DNA from: Lepidostoma basale
Lineage: Eukaryota > Arthropoda > Insecta > Trichoptera > Lepidostomatidae
Length of the DNA stretch: 64,000 bases
NCBI GenBank assembly: GCA_022606425.2
Contig: JAHDVF020001050.1
Coordinates: 124,001-188,000, forward strand
Direction: 5' to 3'
The position numbers and the translations under genes were made by a program. Under the pieces are notes generated by a model. That model saw only the letters and a program-made list of their open reading frames with translations, was not told where the DNA came from and searched no databases. Positions 1 to 11,200 of this stretch are shown in pieces. How positions within the stretch are numbered: the first letter of the stretch is position 1; every line of letters begins with the position of its first letter.

Positions 1-298
1 GCTACCGGGAGTAAACTGAATTTGAAACTAATTAAGGCTTCCCGCACTCAATACGATAATTATGATGTCATAGCGATGATGTGGCTAATGAGTCAAAACT
101 ATCGTATTGTTTTTTTTTTTGCGGATCGGTATTCCGGGCCGTAGGAAAGTAAAGATAGATGTTGAGGCCATTAGGGTATATGCCTCCCAAAATAAGGTTG
201 GCTTTTAGGGTTCAAAGGGTTAAACGGTACAAATTAAGGGGGAAAAAAAGACATTGGGGGAAGGACGGAGACCCCTCTTTAGCTGGTGGAAGATTTAC

Positions 299-3200
299 CC
301 TTTGTGTAACTTGCTCTCGTCGAAAGCAGGGAGATTTTCGCAATTCTGAAGATCCACGTAGTCCCGGATCCTCTGGAAGTCCTCGGAGGGGTCCTCTACA
401 GTGATGTCCACTACACTGGGCTGCGGGATGAAGTGAGTGTACACCGCCTGCAACACATCATCAGTTCCTGTCTATCACATCCATAGTCACTCATAAGTGC
501 TCAGATTAAGACATTTTTAGTGTCTGTGAGGCAGTGTTCATAAACAATGTATTATCACTTCTGAAAGAGTACTCCAAATGAGTGGTCTGAATGTTGTAAA
601 TGAATATGAATGTCTCATAAAGAAGATGTCTCACGTGCAGCAGCTGGGCGCCGAGCCCCAAGCGCTGGAAGGGCGGCAGCACCAGCACCTGCGAGATGCG
701 CGGCCGCGTGTGCAGCGGGTAGGCGTAGTAGCGGTACACTGTGCACAGCCCCGCGGCCGCTCGGCGCACCAGCCCATCACTGCCTGCGTAGCGCTCAAAC
801 CTGAAACATTATTGTTTCAAAATATTTCTAGTCTGTTACACAAAAATAATAGAAGAGCAGCACTTCCATTCATATGCAGATGTCAAGAATTGGGTCGATG
901 CCTGGATTCATCTATTGCCAGAAAGATGGGAAAAGTAGTGGCTAATGATGGACAATATTTTGATTCATGTGTTTTTTATTTAACCTTTCAAATAAATGTG
1001 ATTTTCAAACAAGAAAAAACCAACTAAACATTCCAAAACACCCAATATATTACTTAACATAACCATTACACCTTTCCGTAGGGGTAGGCAGTGAGAATGG
1101 ACCGCCACACTGCTTTTTCCTGACATACCTATAGAGGTTCGTTAATATTTATACATTGTAACATGCACTCGTTCATTTTTCAACTAAAAATGTGTCCGCC
1201 TTTTAGTAATTGATTAATTTAGTCGTGCCATGATTTCCTCATCGTGCTTTTTTTCCATTCACACTGCTAGTATACAACTTTTTAAACTTTCCTCTCTCAT
1301 CCATTCGCCCCATATGCCCAAACCATCTAAGAGATCCTTTTTTTTAATTTTATTTAAGATGCAATCAAAAGAATCCTTAGAACTATAAAAATATTTTTTT
1401 GAAAAAGTATTCTTGATCATTATTATAATTGATGTGAAGTGGGTGACTCACAGTATGAAGAAAGTCCATTGGTCGTCGTCCACGTCGATGAAGGAGGCGG
1501 CGTCCACGTACCACAGTAGGAAGGTCTGCAAGCGGCGGTGGAAGGCCAAGAAGCCGGAGGTGTTTGTCTCGCAGAAGTACACTTCGAACTTCCTCTCTAG
1601 AGACTCTACAATAACATATCATTGTTTAAAAGTCAACAAATGAATTACTGAAAAAAGCAAGCTGTGTGAAAAAATATTTAAACTGTTTCAAATTATTAAA
1701 GGTTAATTTCCTCCTTCTTTCTCGAAGATATGTCCAAACATGAATTACTCGCAATTACCATTACTCTCCTCTTTCCTCGGATGAGATTACACCTCACTCC
1801 CCACCTTACTTGATCGGTGGGTTAGTGGAGTAATCGAAGATATCGCGTTATGATTAGCCGTTGAAAATAAGTAATCAAATACTGTATTTAAATTTCATAC
1901 ATTTTTATTTTGAATTATGACGTGAAACAACAAAATGATGCTTCTAATGAAAAATATATTTTTTATAGTTTCGTATAAAAATAAACTACCCAACAAGTAT
2001 AGTGGATTAAATAAAATAAAAACTACATATCCACAATAAGCAACAATAATAGCCAATTACCTAAGAAACAAGCCTTCAGGTCAGTATTTTATAGCAACTT
2101 ATACTTCAAATATTTCTTTATGGTAGGAATTTTATTGTGAAATTGAAGTTACGATGATGCAGCCCTAAGCAGCAAGTTTCCCTAAAAGCCCCAAGATATA
2201 GTTGCAGAACACAAGCGCTCACCGTTTTTGATGGAGAAAGAGTGTACTAGGGTGCCGTGGGGCTGAAAAGAGTCATCCTTGACCAGAGCCTTGAGGAAGT
2301 CCCCTACGTTGGTGTGGTAGTCAGGCGCCAGCACCTCTGATAGTTTGCCCGCCACGTCGTCCGGCTTGACGCCATCAAACTGAGCGGGGTCAACCTTCAA
2401 TGAAAGCAATAATAGATGAAAATTACAGAAAAATAATGTTGAATCGACTAACTAATCCAGCCGGGTGTAGCGAGACAGTTGTCGAGAGTAGCTCACGGCA
2501 GGATTCTAAACTGGAAGAGCAGTAAGCAGTGCACAATATACGGCCAGTATCGGTTGAATCAGGACTTATTGCTGGGAAAGAGAACATACCACGAGATGGT
2601 GGCTGAGGAGCTGGTTCCCAGTTCACCAGCATCCACGGATTGCATCGTAAAACAAAGGAGGTGGACTTGGCGCCAAGCAGTCACTTTCTGAGCCGGATGC
2701 GAGGTCCACCTATACATTTATAGCCATCGCTCGATGTGGGCCCTCCGTCCAACACAGAAATCTAACTGCGACAGCACACAATGCCTAGTTGTGGTAGTCA
2801 CTGAACGGCAACGGAGGAGCACTTGAAAGTTTAATTTCAAGATATAATAAATGTGTTCATTGTTATAATTCAATTTGTTCGTCTCACGAACACTACTACC
2901 GTGCTGCTAGACCATGCTATCTAGCAGGGTTGATACAATAAAAGATTTTTCAACTTTAAAATCTCCTTTTTGAAAACTACAATTTTGTGAGTTAATATCA
3001 AATGGCACTCAACGGGAGAATGCCTGAAGATAATTTCATTTTAACATCATCATCTATTAAAAAAAACATCTAAAGGCTTTCACTTGCAACAATAATATTA
3101 ATTGATGGATCAATTCGCAAATGTTCATACTAGGCTATGTGGTAGAGTTAAATGTTCATACTAGGTTATGTGGTAGAGTTAAATGTTCATACTAGGTTAT

Positions 3201-3627
3201 GTGGTAGAGTTAAATGCTGAGAACCTTCCTAATTATATTCGGCATCTATCAAAGATGATTGATAAAGGAATAATGAAATGTAAGGCATAAAATAAAGGTA
3301 CCTTTTCCGCGTAGCTGATTCCCATGTAGGTTTGCAGGGAGGCCGCCGTGTAGTAAAGGCGGATGTGCAAGTCTGTGTAGCCGAATATGTTCTCACTGTC
3401 TCCAAACACTTGGTGGCACATTTCGGGACCAAAGGCGATGCTGTCATCCTCGATGTCTTCCGGGGAACGAACTAAAACAGTCAAAACTCTTAAATAAAGT
3501 CAAAACTTCACAAGAGACAATAAGTTGACCACCTGATATTCATAACGAAAAATTGTGCAAAAATATTACCTAGTTTCAGTTCCAAAACGTTATTCGCATC
3601 AACCACCAAATGGGAAAGAGCATCCAT
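299..3627 (-). CDS. HAT1: Histone acetyltransferase type B catalytic subunit (HAT1), C-terminus beyond the window
   Basis: HAT1 acetylates newly made histone H4 (K5/K12) before nuclear import, working with an RbAp46/48-type partner. I read six coding exons on the minus strand: 3627-3570, 3471-3302, 2394-2223, 1605-1452, 800-635 and 447-299. All have GT/AG borders and matching phases, giving about 289 codons against roughly 419 in human HAT1. The N-terminal half has ELKLVRSPEDIEDD and HQVFGDSENIFGY. The GNAT acetyl-CoA motif A reads QVLVLPPFQRLGLGAQ at about residues 222-237. The acidic pair E258-D259 in TVEDPSEDF matches the catalytic acidic region, and DVDDDQW (about 174-180) has Asp where the human protein has Glu. 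The ATG at 3627 lies just after a consensus acceptor (ttttcag), so an upstream exon, noncoding or holding an earlier start, is likely. The last visible exon ends at KLHKG with donor GGGTAAAT, so the C-terminal helical part is off the left edge. Introns hold a mariner scrap, a LINE tail and a 31-bp tandem repeat. Confidence 0.93.
838..1030 (+). mobile_element. Mariner transposase C-terminal relic (inside HAT1 intron)
   Basis: The plus strand reads EEQHF-like sequence, then HSYADVKNWVDAWI, PERWEKVVANDGQYF. This is the C-terminal end of a mariner-type transposase, where the family normally stops just after YF. Reading it needs small frame corrections, so it is a dead fragment. It lies in the HAT1 intron between exons 4 and 5, in antisense orientation. 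A related C-terminal relic occurs at 52381-52520. Confidence 0.75.
1075..1345 (-). mobile_element. LINE-A 3' end, 5'-truncated (minus strand)
   Basis: The minus strand carries the last part of the LINE-A reading frame and its tail: a WFGHM-type stretch near 1330, CMNVEEA near 1150, and the motif for GGTCCATTCTC...CCTACCCCTACGG near 1080-1105. It is diverged and frameshifted, and lies in the HAT1 intron. Confidence 0.65.
2410..2870. other. Unassigned repeat-like block in HAT1 intron
   Basis: This moderately GC-rich stretch differs in composition from the intron around it. The plus strand has a 70-codon open frame (2479-2691) with no family I recognise. Downstream sequence near 2700-2820 could be read as YIYSHRSMWALRPTQKSN, which looks transposon-derived. 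I cannot name the family. Confidence 0.3.
3119..3211. repeat. Tandem repeat, 31 bp x 3
   Basis: Three consecutive copies of a 31-bp unit beginning AAATGTTCATACTAGG. The second and third copies are identical; the first differs by one base (C for T at unit position 17). It lies in the HAT1 intron between exons 2 and 3. Confidence 0.95.
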
Positions 3628-5247
3628 CCTGAAAATTATAAACAAGGGATGAATTATACGTACGATCTTTGAAATTTTTCGTAAACAGAAGACTAAATAA
3701 AATTGCCGCCAAAATTCGTCATAGTATTTCCTCAAGAAAAACAATAATGTTGTGTATTGATAGAATTATTTACATGCTAGATGTCATATCGGGTGATTTA
3801 TTTGACCTCAGAAGAAATTGATAACGATTAAATATGATTTATTTAACAAAATTTCAGTTTTTGTAAACATTCAATGAAAAACGTAAAACAGCTCGGCACT
3901 ATTCCGTACCACAAATAACTATAGACAATCTGAAGATAATTCAAGTGACAGAAACACCACAGATAAAGAATTGTATGAAATTGAATTTGGGCACCTTCAA
4001 TTTACGCAAGTAGGTAATGTCAAATATTTTTAAAGTTCCATTATCGCCATGAAGTGGTCATTAGCGTGGAAATATAGAAATTCATCAGATCGCCAATGAA
4101 AGACGAGAGGTTGGATGGCTTATGATACCAGACGAAAAAAGCATAACTTTAAAAAAATAATAGACCGTGACATAAAGAATTTCAATAGGACTCATTTTAA
4201 TAATGTAATAGAAAATGGTAGGCGCCAAGATACAGTTCGCTTGTGATCACACCATGAGACGCGAGCCCTATAGTGTGGCCGGTCCCATAGTACGCCATAC
4301 GTTGATTCGCCAGGTGTCCACCTAGCCTTCCTGGTACGTCGGTGTGGCCGTACCCTGAGCGAAAAAAAAACTTGAAGAATCATATTCGACAAGAACCGGC
4401 GAAGATAATTCTTTTAGACAGCCTTGATCTATTTGAATTGGAGCGATATTGTGTTCATTATGAAGCCTAATTGTGTTAATAATATTATAGCTTGAGAAAG
4501 GATGTTAAACTTTATGTTTTATCTATTGCACAATCTTTTGGAGATATTTGAACATGACGATAGTGATATTATCATTATAACATTTTCATTACCCCCGCTC
4601 TTTCAAGAACTATGAAAATAGAGAACGCCAATGCTTTTCATAAAAATAATCACAATGATTTCTGACAAGCAATTTGGAACATATCGGAAAGCGTCCTTAA
4701 GTTGAATTACTTACGAAAACAGTGCTATATATAATTACTAAAAGGCGACCATGTTCGAAGTCGGAGCAATTAACGAGCGTGTGTGTCAAGATGTATGAAT
4801 GTAGAAGAGACGCGAGAGTAATGTCAGGATAAAACAGTGTGGCGGTCCATCCTTTCTGCCTACCCATCCGGGGAAACGGTGTGATTATTAGTTTAGTTAG
4901 TTATGTTATAATGAATGAACGGTAAAAGCGTCATCTCATTTCTTCAAATTTTGTAAATTGTGTTTATGTTCAATAGGTACTTGTGTACAAATATGTCAAA
5001 ACACATTTTATGATCATTTTCATTATTAATAGCACCAGCATTCATTTTATTTACATTATCTATGGCGTTTGTGACGTCACTATGGCCTAGTTGGGTTAGG
5101 TTTGTCGTAGAAATTTCTGTTAAAAAATTTGTCATTGCCCATGTTAGCGCTAATATTAGAGTTGATTTATTTACAAAGGAAAGAAGGCGCTGTAAAACGT
5201 TCGCCAAATAATAAGCGCAACGGAAATAGAGTTGCGTTTTAGCTACA
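3628..5247. other. Divergent intergenic region HAT1/KCMF1
   Basis: About 1.6 kb between the HAT1 and KCMF1 starts, so it should contain both promoters. I see no TATA box I would trust. It includes one LINE-A tail (4725-4905). The rest is AT-rich; a 66-codon minus-strand frame at 4192-4392 and an 87-codon one at 4944-5207 match nothing I know. Confidence 0.5.
4725..4905 (+). mobile_element. LINE-A 3' tail fragment
   Basis: The plus strand contains the recurring block around ATGTATGAATGTAGAAGA (CMNVEE in coding terms), then the GTGTGGCGGTCCATCC...CCTACC block. It ends in a TTAGTTTAGTTAG-type tail at 4889-4905. It is a short 5'-truncated copy. Confidence 0.75.
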
Positions 5248-8200
5248 ATGAGTCGCCATGAAGGTAGGTGATGGTGATAATGAAAATTTACACGAATGAC
5301 TTAAAGAGTGCAATCGTCACTGTCAATGCAAATTTCGTTAATATATTTTTTGATATCCGTTTCTCTTTGTTGTAAGGTCCTTGAAAATTTTGATATTGAT
5401 CTAACTTCCGATACGAATGGTTCATTAAACTGCAAATATTTTGACATTGTTTTCAGGAGTCAGCTGCGATTCGTGTATGAAAAGCAACTTTCGAGGGCGC
5501 CGCTATAAATGCCTTATATGTTACGATTATGACTTGTGCGCTACATGTTACGAGAATGGAGCTACCTCAGCCCGCCACACCACAGAGCACCCCATGCAGT
5601 GTATTCTCACACGATCTGATTTCGGTAATGTTGACGCTCTCCCCTGTACACCCCCATCTCCATCGCCATTATAACCTACATTGTTTATTTACTTTGGTAA
5701 TTGTGCAATTCAAAGGAACAAAATACATTTAGTCGCGTGGTTAGCGCTGTAAACAGAATTCCAACCAATCTTTTATTAAAAAATGGAATTCTTTTGTTAA
5801 AAAAAAATTCGACATTTGGATGAAAATTTAGCTTAGAAATTTTTTGTTTGGGGTACAAACTCCCGCATTAGTTTAAAAAAAAAACGTAATCAAGGAAATG
5901 AGCTTCCCATTAAATATTCGCCTTTGCCAAATATTGCATATCACCATTTAATTCTTGCCGTTTTCATTGCATTATTCAATATTTTGCTAGTAAATATTCG
6001 CAATTGAATCATTTCGTAGCTCCATATAAATAATAATTAATCATTTCTCACCTGTAATTGATAAAAATGGCCTCTTATTAATTAAAGAAATTCAATTGTT
6101 TGCATTCTTTTGGAAAGCATTTTAGGTTGCCAATGTCCTGGAAATACTATGAACTGACCTAACTAAATGCCAGTAAATATTTTATTTCTAGTGTTTTTTT
6201 TTGTATATAGATATTTTTATTTCTAGTTTTGTAAATGAACATTAAATTATTAATAAGAATAAGTCATTGTTGAATGTCATTTTTTGTTATTTTATAATAA
6301 TTACCCGAAGGTCTGTATCAAGCCATTAAACTGTTCCCTATAACTTTTACTGTTTGTTAGGGCATTCGGAATAGATGTAGAGCAAAGTTTACTTTTAAAT
6401 AGTAATTTATTTAACAAGAATCAGTGTTGTGTATTAGTGAATAGTGCAATGCTTAGTGAAGGTTCCATATTAATATCATGTGACGGATTGCCCCCAGACT
6501 TGTACTACGGGGGAGAGGCACTGGGCCTGGAGCAGCCGCAGGCATACACATGTCCCTTCTGCAACCGCATGGGCTTCACGGACGCCACGCTGCAGGAGCA
6601 CGTCACCGCAGACCATGCTGACACTTCGCAAGAGGTCCGAGTCACTTGTTTACTGACGCCTACAACTTGTCTTACAGGCCGTTGTGACTCCATGCCAGTC
6701 TTAGTAATGTGTACTTGGATGAACTTTCTCTCCTAGTCTTTCTCTTCATTTTTTAAATCTAATATCTTTTTAATTGAAGTCAATTTCCACGGGCTAGTTA
6801 GTTAGTCTAGCCTAGTTTGGTTGATCAGAAACCTTTTTGGTATGAAATAATGATTATCCTATTTAATATAAACATATTGTGTACCGGCAAGAGTGTGCCT
6901 GATGTGTGGTGATGTACAGGTGGTGTGCCCAGTGTGCGCGTCGGTGCCCGTGGGGGAACCCAACTTTGTGACGGACGACTTTGCCGGCCATCTCACCCTG
7001 GAGCACCGCACCGGGCCCCGGGACCTCATCTCCTTCCTCATATCCTTTACAATATCTGGTTCAATGGGGATATTTTAATATCTATGTAAAGAGAAACAGA
7101 GTGATCTTACAAATGATATTTATTTTTAAATATAATATTAATACACTTTTCATTTCTTTTTACATCACTTTATTTTTAAACAACCAACCGGTTTCGCTCC
7201 TCCCGGAGCTTCGTCAGGGTTACAAAAGACACTAAATGTAAAATCAGAAAACAACGCAATATATAAACATACGAAATAGGGTGAGAGGGATAAGATAAAT
7301 TGTGCACGGGGTCAATTAGTATGATAGAACGGTGGTTGTTAATGGTGTAAATACAAATTAAAAGTGTATTTAATATTGCCACACTACAATTTAAGTGCTT
7401 CATACAAAATAATTTATTTTTATTTACTATTGTATGGGCAATACTTTTGTATTTTGACATGATATCAGTGGCTTTACTCCGCATGACAAAACTCGGTCAC
7501 CACCAAAAGTGTTTTTTTTTAATGAACCAATCTTTAGTATAGTTCAAATACATTTTCATTGACTAATACTGTTCTTTAATTAAGTATTACTATAGTAATC
7601 TTAATGTATTATCAGAGATTTGACTAACGATGTTGGATCTGTTTTTATTTTATTTATAACATCATCCTAACGTAATTTGCGAGAATTTTAGCTAAAATAT
7701 AATATTTTGATTTTTTTTCTTCAATTCCACAGACAACGGATTAATGTCCACATGTTTGCATTCTTTAGTCCGAGTTATATAAAATCAATAAGACTTACTT
7801 TAGAAACTGACCTTCCTGCCTTTTGTAATCTTTGTTTAGTCAATAATTACATTATTACACAACTAAACCATCGCTATAATATAGTCACATTACCCCATCT
7901 GCTTTCATTCTATCTTTTCAATTTTATTAGTTATTATTAAATATATTTTGGGTATAAGGTACTCACACGAGCTGAACTAAGGAAATAAATAAGCTGTACT
8001 TTTGTAGTCCTTTCATTTAAGCTACATTCTCATTATGTTATTCATCTATGTATGTGTGTGTATGCAACATTCTTTTATTAGCCTCAAGTAAAGCATTTTT
8101 TTATTAAATTTGTCTTTTTGCAAAAATAAAAAAAAAGTTTCATATCGATTTAGCAGTAAATTAATATTATGGTATAAATGTTGTTATTTGAAATTTGTTG

Positions 8201-11200
8201 CTAGAAATTCATTATAAATATGTAAATAAAACAAAAAATGAATTAAAAATTCTTTACTAACTAACCATCACGCTGTCTCCCCGAAGGGGTAGGCAGAAAG
8301 AATGGATTGCCACACTTTTCTTTCCTGACATATTTCTCTCGCTTCCTCAACATTCATACATCGTGTCATGCACGCGCGTCGATTTCTCTGACTCCTTACA
8401 TGTCCGACATTCAATATTTGATTAATTTGATCATGCCACGTTTTCCTCTGCTTCCTCTATTTCTAGTTCCATTTACATCGTTAACATATAATTTTTATAC
8501 TATTCTTTCTTCATTCATTCTTTCCATATGTCCAAACCATCTTAATGATCCCTTCATTATTTTGTTCATAACACCCATCATTCGCACCACATTCACTTCT
8601 TATATTTTCATTCGACACTCTATCATACACAGAGTATCCACACATTTGTCTAAGAGATCTCATTTCTACTGCATTTATTCTACTTTCATCCTTCTTTTGC
8701 CAGTTCCATGCTTCGCTTCCATACATAAGGGTTGGTACAAGAACACTATTGTGCACTGCCATTTTAGCTTTTTTGGGTAGGTTTAAAAATTCTTTCATAG
8801 TATAAGTTTAGTTTAATTCCACTACTCGGCCAGAAGATGGCAGCGATCAGCCGAACTATAAAGGAATTTTTAATATTATGGTGGTTATTTTTTTTTGTTA
8901 TTTGTTTGAAATGGTCACTATAATAAAAGGTAATCTAGAATTAATTTTAAAAATTTAGCCTCATTAATGCTAAGAAGACGAGTTCTTTTCACTTTGATTC
9001 ATATTTGAATTAAATTAAATATCTAATTTATTTATGCAACACTCAATTTTATATATTTATTTATTTATTTATTTAGGGTAACATACAGCGATATCAATAA
9101 CATATATATAAAAGAAACATTCAGAATAATTCAAATAAGGCCAATTACATGCTACCACAGATTAAAAATAATAGTTAACAATCAACAAATGATAGTGAGA
9201 AACATTGAAGTTAAACTTAGACAAAATAAGGTATACATAATATTTAAGAGTTAAAATACTTATAGTACTGGAAATAAAAATTAAATTAAGATAAAATAAA
9301 ATAAAAAGTAAAATACAAGTATTATAATATCATGTTACATCGTGGTCACATCCGCGCCGAAATGTTGCTCCGATCACTTTTTTAAAATTTCGCTCGCTCA
9401 AATGAAAGACGTCAATGTCTCCAAAATGTTTGTTGTAGATATCACAGATTCGATACAGTGCCGCGCTCAGAGCGTAGTTTGTGCGATAAACAGGAAGGTG
9501 GAAAACTTGGCTCGCGGTGTGTCTCGTGCGAGACATGGGGGTATTGAGTGACAATTTGCTGAGAAGTTCAGAATTGTCAATTTTAAAATGAATTATTTTA
9601 TGAAGTAACATCATATCATGAAGAGTACGTCTATTTTCAAGAGAGTCCAAGGAGTGAAAAATTAGGGCAGATTTGTAATCAGAGAACGACTTGCACATTT
9701 TAAAATTAATATGTTTAATAAACATTTTTTGTACTCTTTCAATGCGTTGGATATGTGCCGCATAATAAGGAGACCAAACGGGAGATACATATTCAAGGCG
9801 TGAGCGAACCATGGTTGTAAATAATACTTTAAGAGCAGTGATATTTTGGAAAGGTTTGCATGTGCGTAGTATAAATCCCAACGTTCTGAGAGATTTGTCC
9901 ACCATGTCATCAATATGACTAACGAAAGTGAGTTTAGGGTCGATTGTGACTCCAATATTTGTTGTTATGATATAAACAAAACAAGTAGACATTTAAAATG
10001 ATCACCACTCATCTTGGTTTATACATTTAGTAAGTTATCTGTGTTAAATCTATCAGAGCCATTTCTATTAGTTATGTTTGTTATTTGTTTTTCTCACGGC
10101 GTATTATCATTTAGAATGTTTAGTCTATGGTTTGGATGATGGTTTCCTTAACTCTTTCGCACGATGAGCCCACAGCCATCCGCCACGGAGGCGTGCGCCG
10201 TCCACCACACTCTGCCCGCGGCATCGGGGTGCGCTCGCGCCGCTCCAACATGCACTTCAGGTACCACTTTATATATTAGACGACAAAATTTGCCATGCGA
10301 GGGTTATATACTGAATACTAATTGGGCAACATTTATTTATTTATTGATCATTTACCAAGTACATGGTTTTAATACCTCCCAACTGGGGTAACCCGTTCTA
10401 GGGAGGCATTGAATACGATTAAAGCTATTCCTCAGATCTTGACTTATTATTATTTTGTCGAATAGATTTTTTCATCATTGCAATGTAAATGGTATAGCTA
10501 TCATATTGATTTTCATGACGTGTGATAGGTAGCAAATCTATCACCATTTTATTGCTTTGTGTATTCTGCACCAGACCAAAGGCAGCGAGACCTTCAGTGT
10601 GCTAGTTATAGCTGTTGCCACTCTGCCACGAAGGTCGTTGTATAATCATAAATAAAATAGTAAATTTTTTTATACCAATAGTCAGTTTTTTCTCCGCCTT
10701 AATTGATTGAATTTTAAATCTGATAATGAAAAGCCCAGATCTTGTTCAATATGGAGTCATCATAACATGAGTAAAATATTTGGTTTGTATAATATTTTAG
10801 ACCTTATGTCCAATTTGGTGACAGTCGCTCTTACAATTATCCCGAGTCAATAGTCTGGCCGCGAGCCAACGCCCCCGCACCTCGTGTATCAATATCTCTC
10901 TCTTGATGTTCTGGCTAGAATGCTAAACACACTTCTGCCAAGAAAATATTCCGGATTATTAGAGGAGTGCGCATGACAAATGTTTGGCCGTGTGGCTGGA
11001 GCTTTGTCACGTGACATCATATCTCACATGTTAATGCCTTTCAAATAAACAATGCAATAATATAATATATATATTTTTAATACATTTTTAATTTTGATGA
11101 AAACATCAGTTTTCTAGACTTTTTGTTATATTTTATGGAAGTGACATTGTGTCACCTTGCTAGGGCAATATCAAATTTAATATGATAAAAAATGAACATT

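Larger units (their letters stand above)
7040..10162 (+). other. KCMF1: U12-type (AT-AC) intron of KCMF1
   Basis: No GT donor fits after RDLISFL in exon 4. Instead the exon is followed directly by ATATCCTTT (7040-7048), the U12-type 5' splice-site consensus. Upstream of exon 5 is TTCCTTAAC (10144-10152), the U12 branch-site consensus, with its A about 11-12 nt before an AC acceptor at 10161-10162. Splicing 7039 to 10163 keeps the frame and gives SFLDEPTAIRH, which aligns with the DESSGVRH region of vertebrate KCMF1. The 3.1-kb intron holds a hammerhead-like motif, a LINE-A copy and a LINE relic. Confidence 0.85.

Noticed and set aside
1..298. A further HAT1 exon at the left edge
   Set aside because: No frame matching the expected C-terminal helical region (after KLHKG) is present; it is probably intron.
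4944..5207. 87-codon minus-strand frame in the HAT1/KCMF1 spacer
   Set aside because: No recognisable domain, overlaps the likely KCMF1 promoter, low-complexity end.
7034..7078. KCMF1 ending in intron 4 (frame runs ...RDLISFL then 13 more codons to a stop)
   Set aside because: The conserved RRSNMHF and VDPIAELLSQL segments lie downstream, and the AT-AC junction restores the frame.
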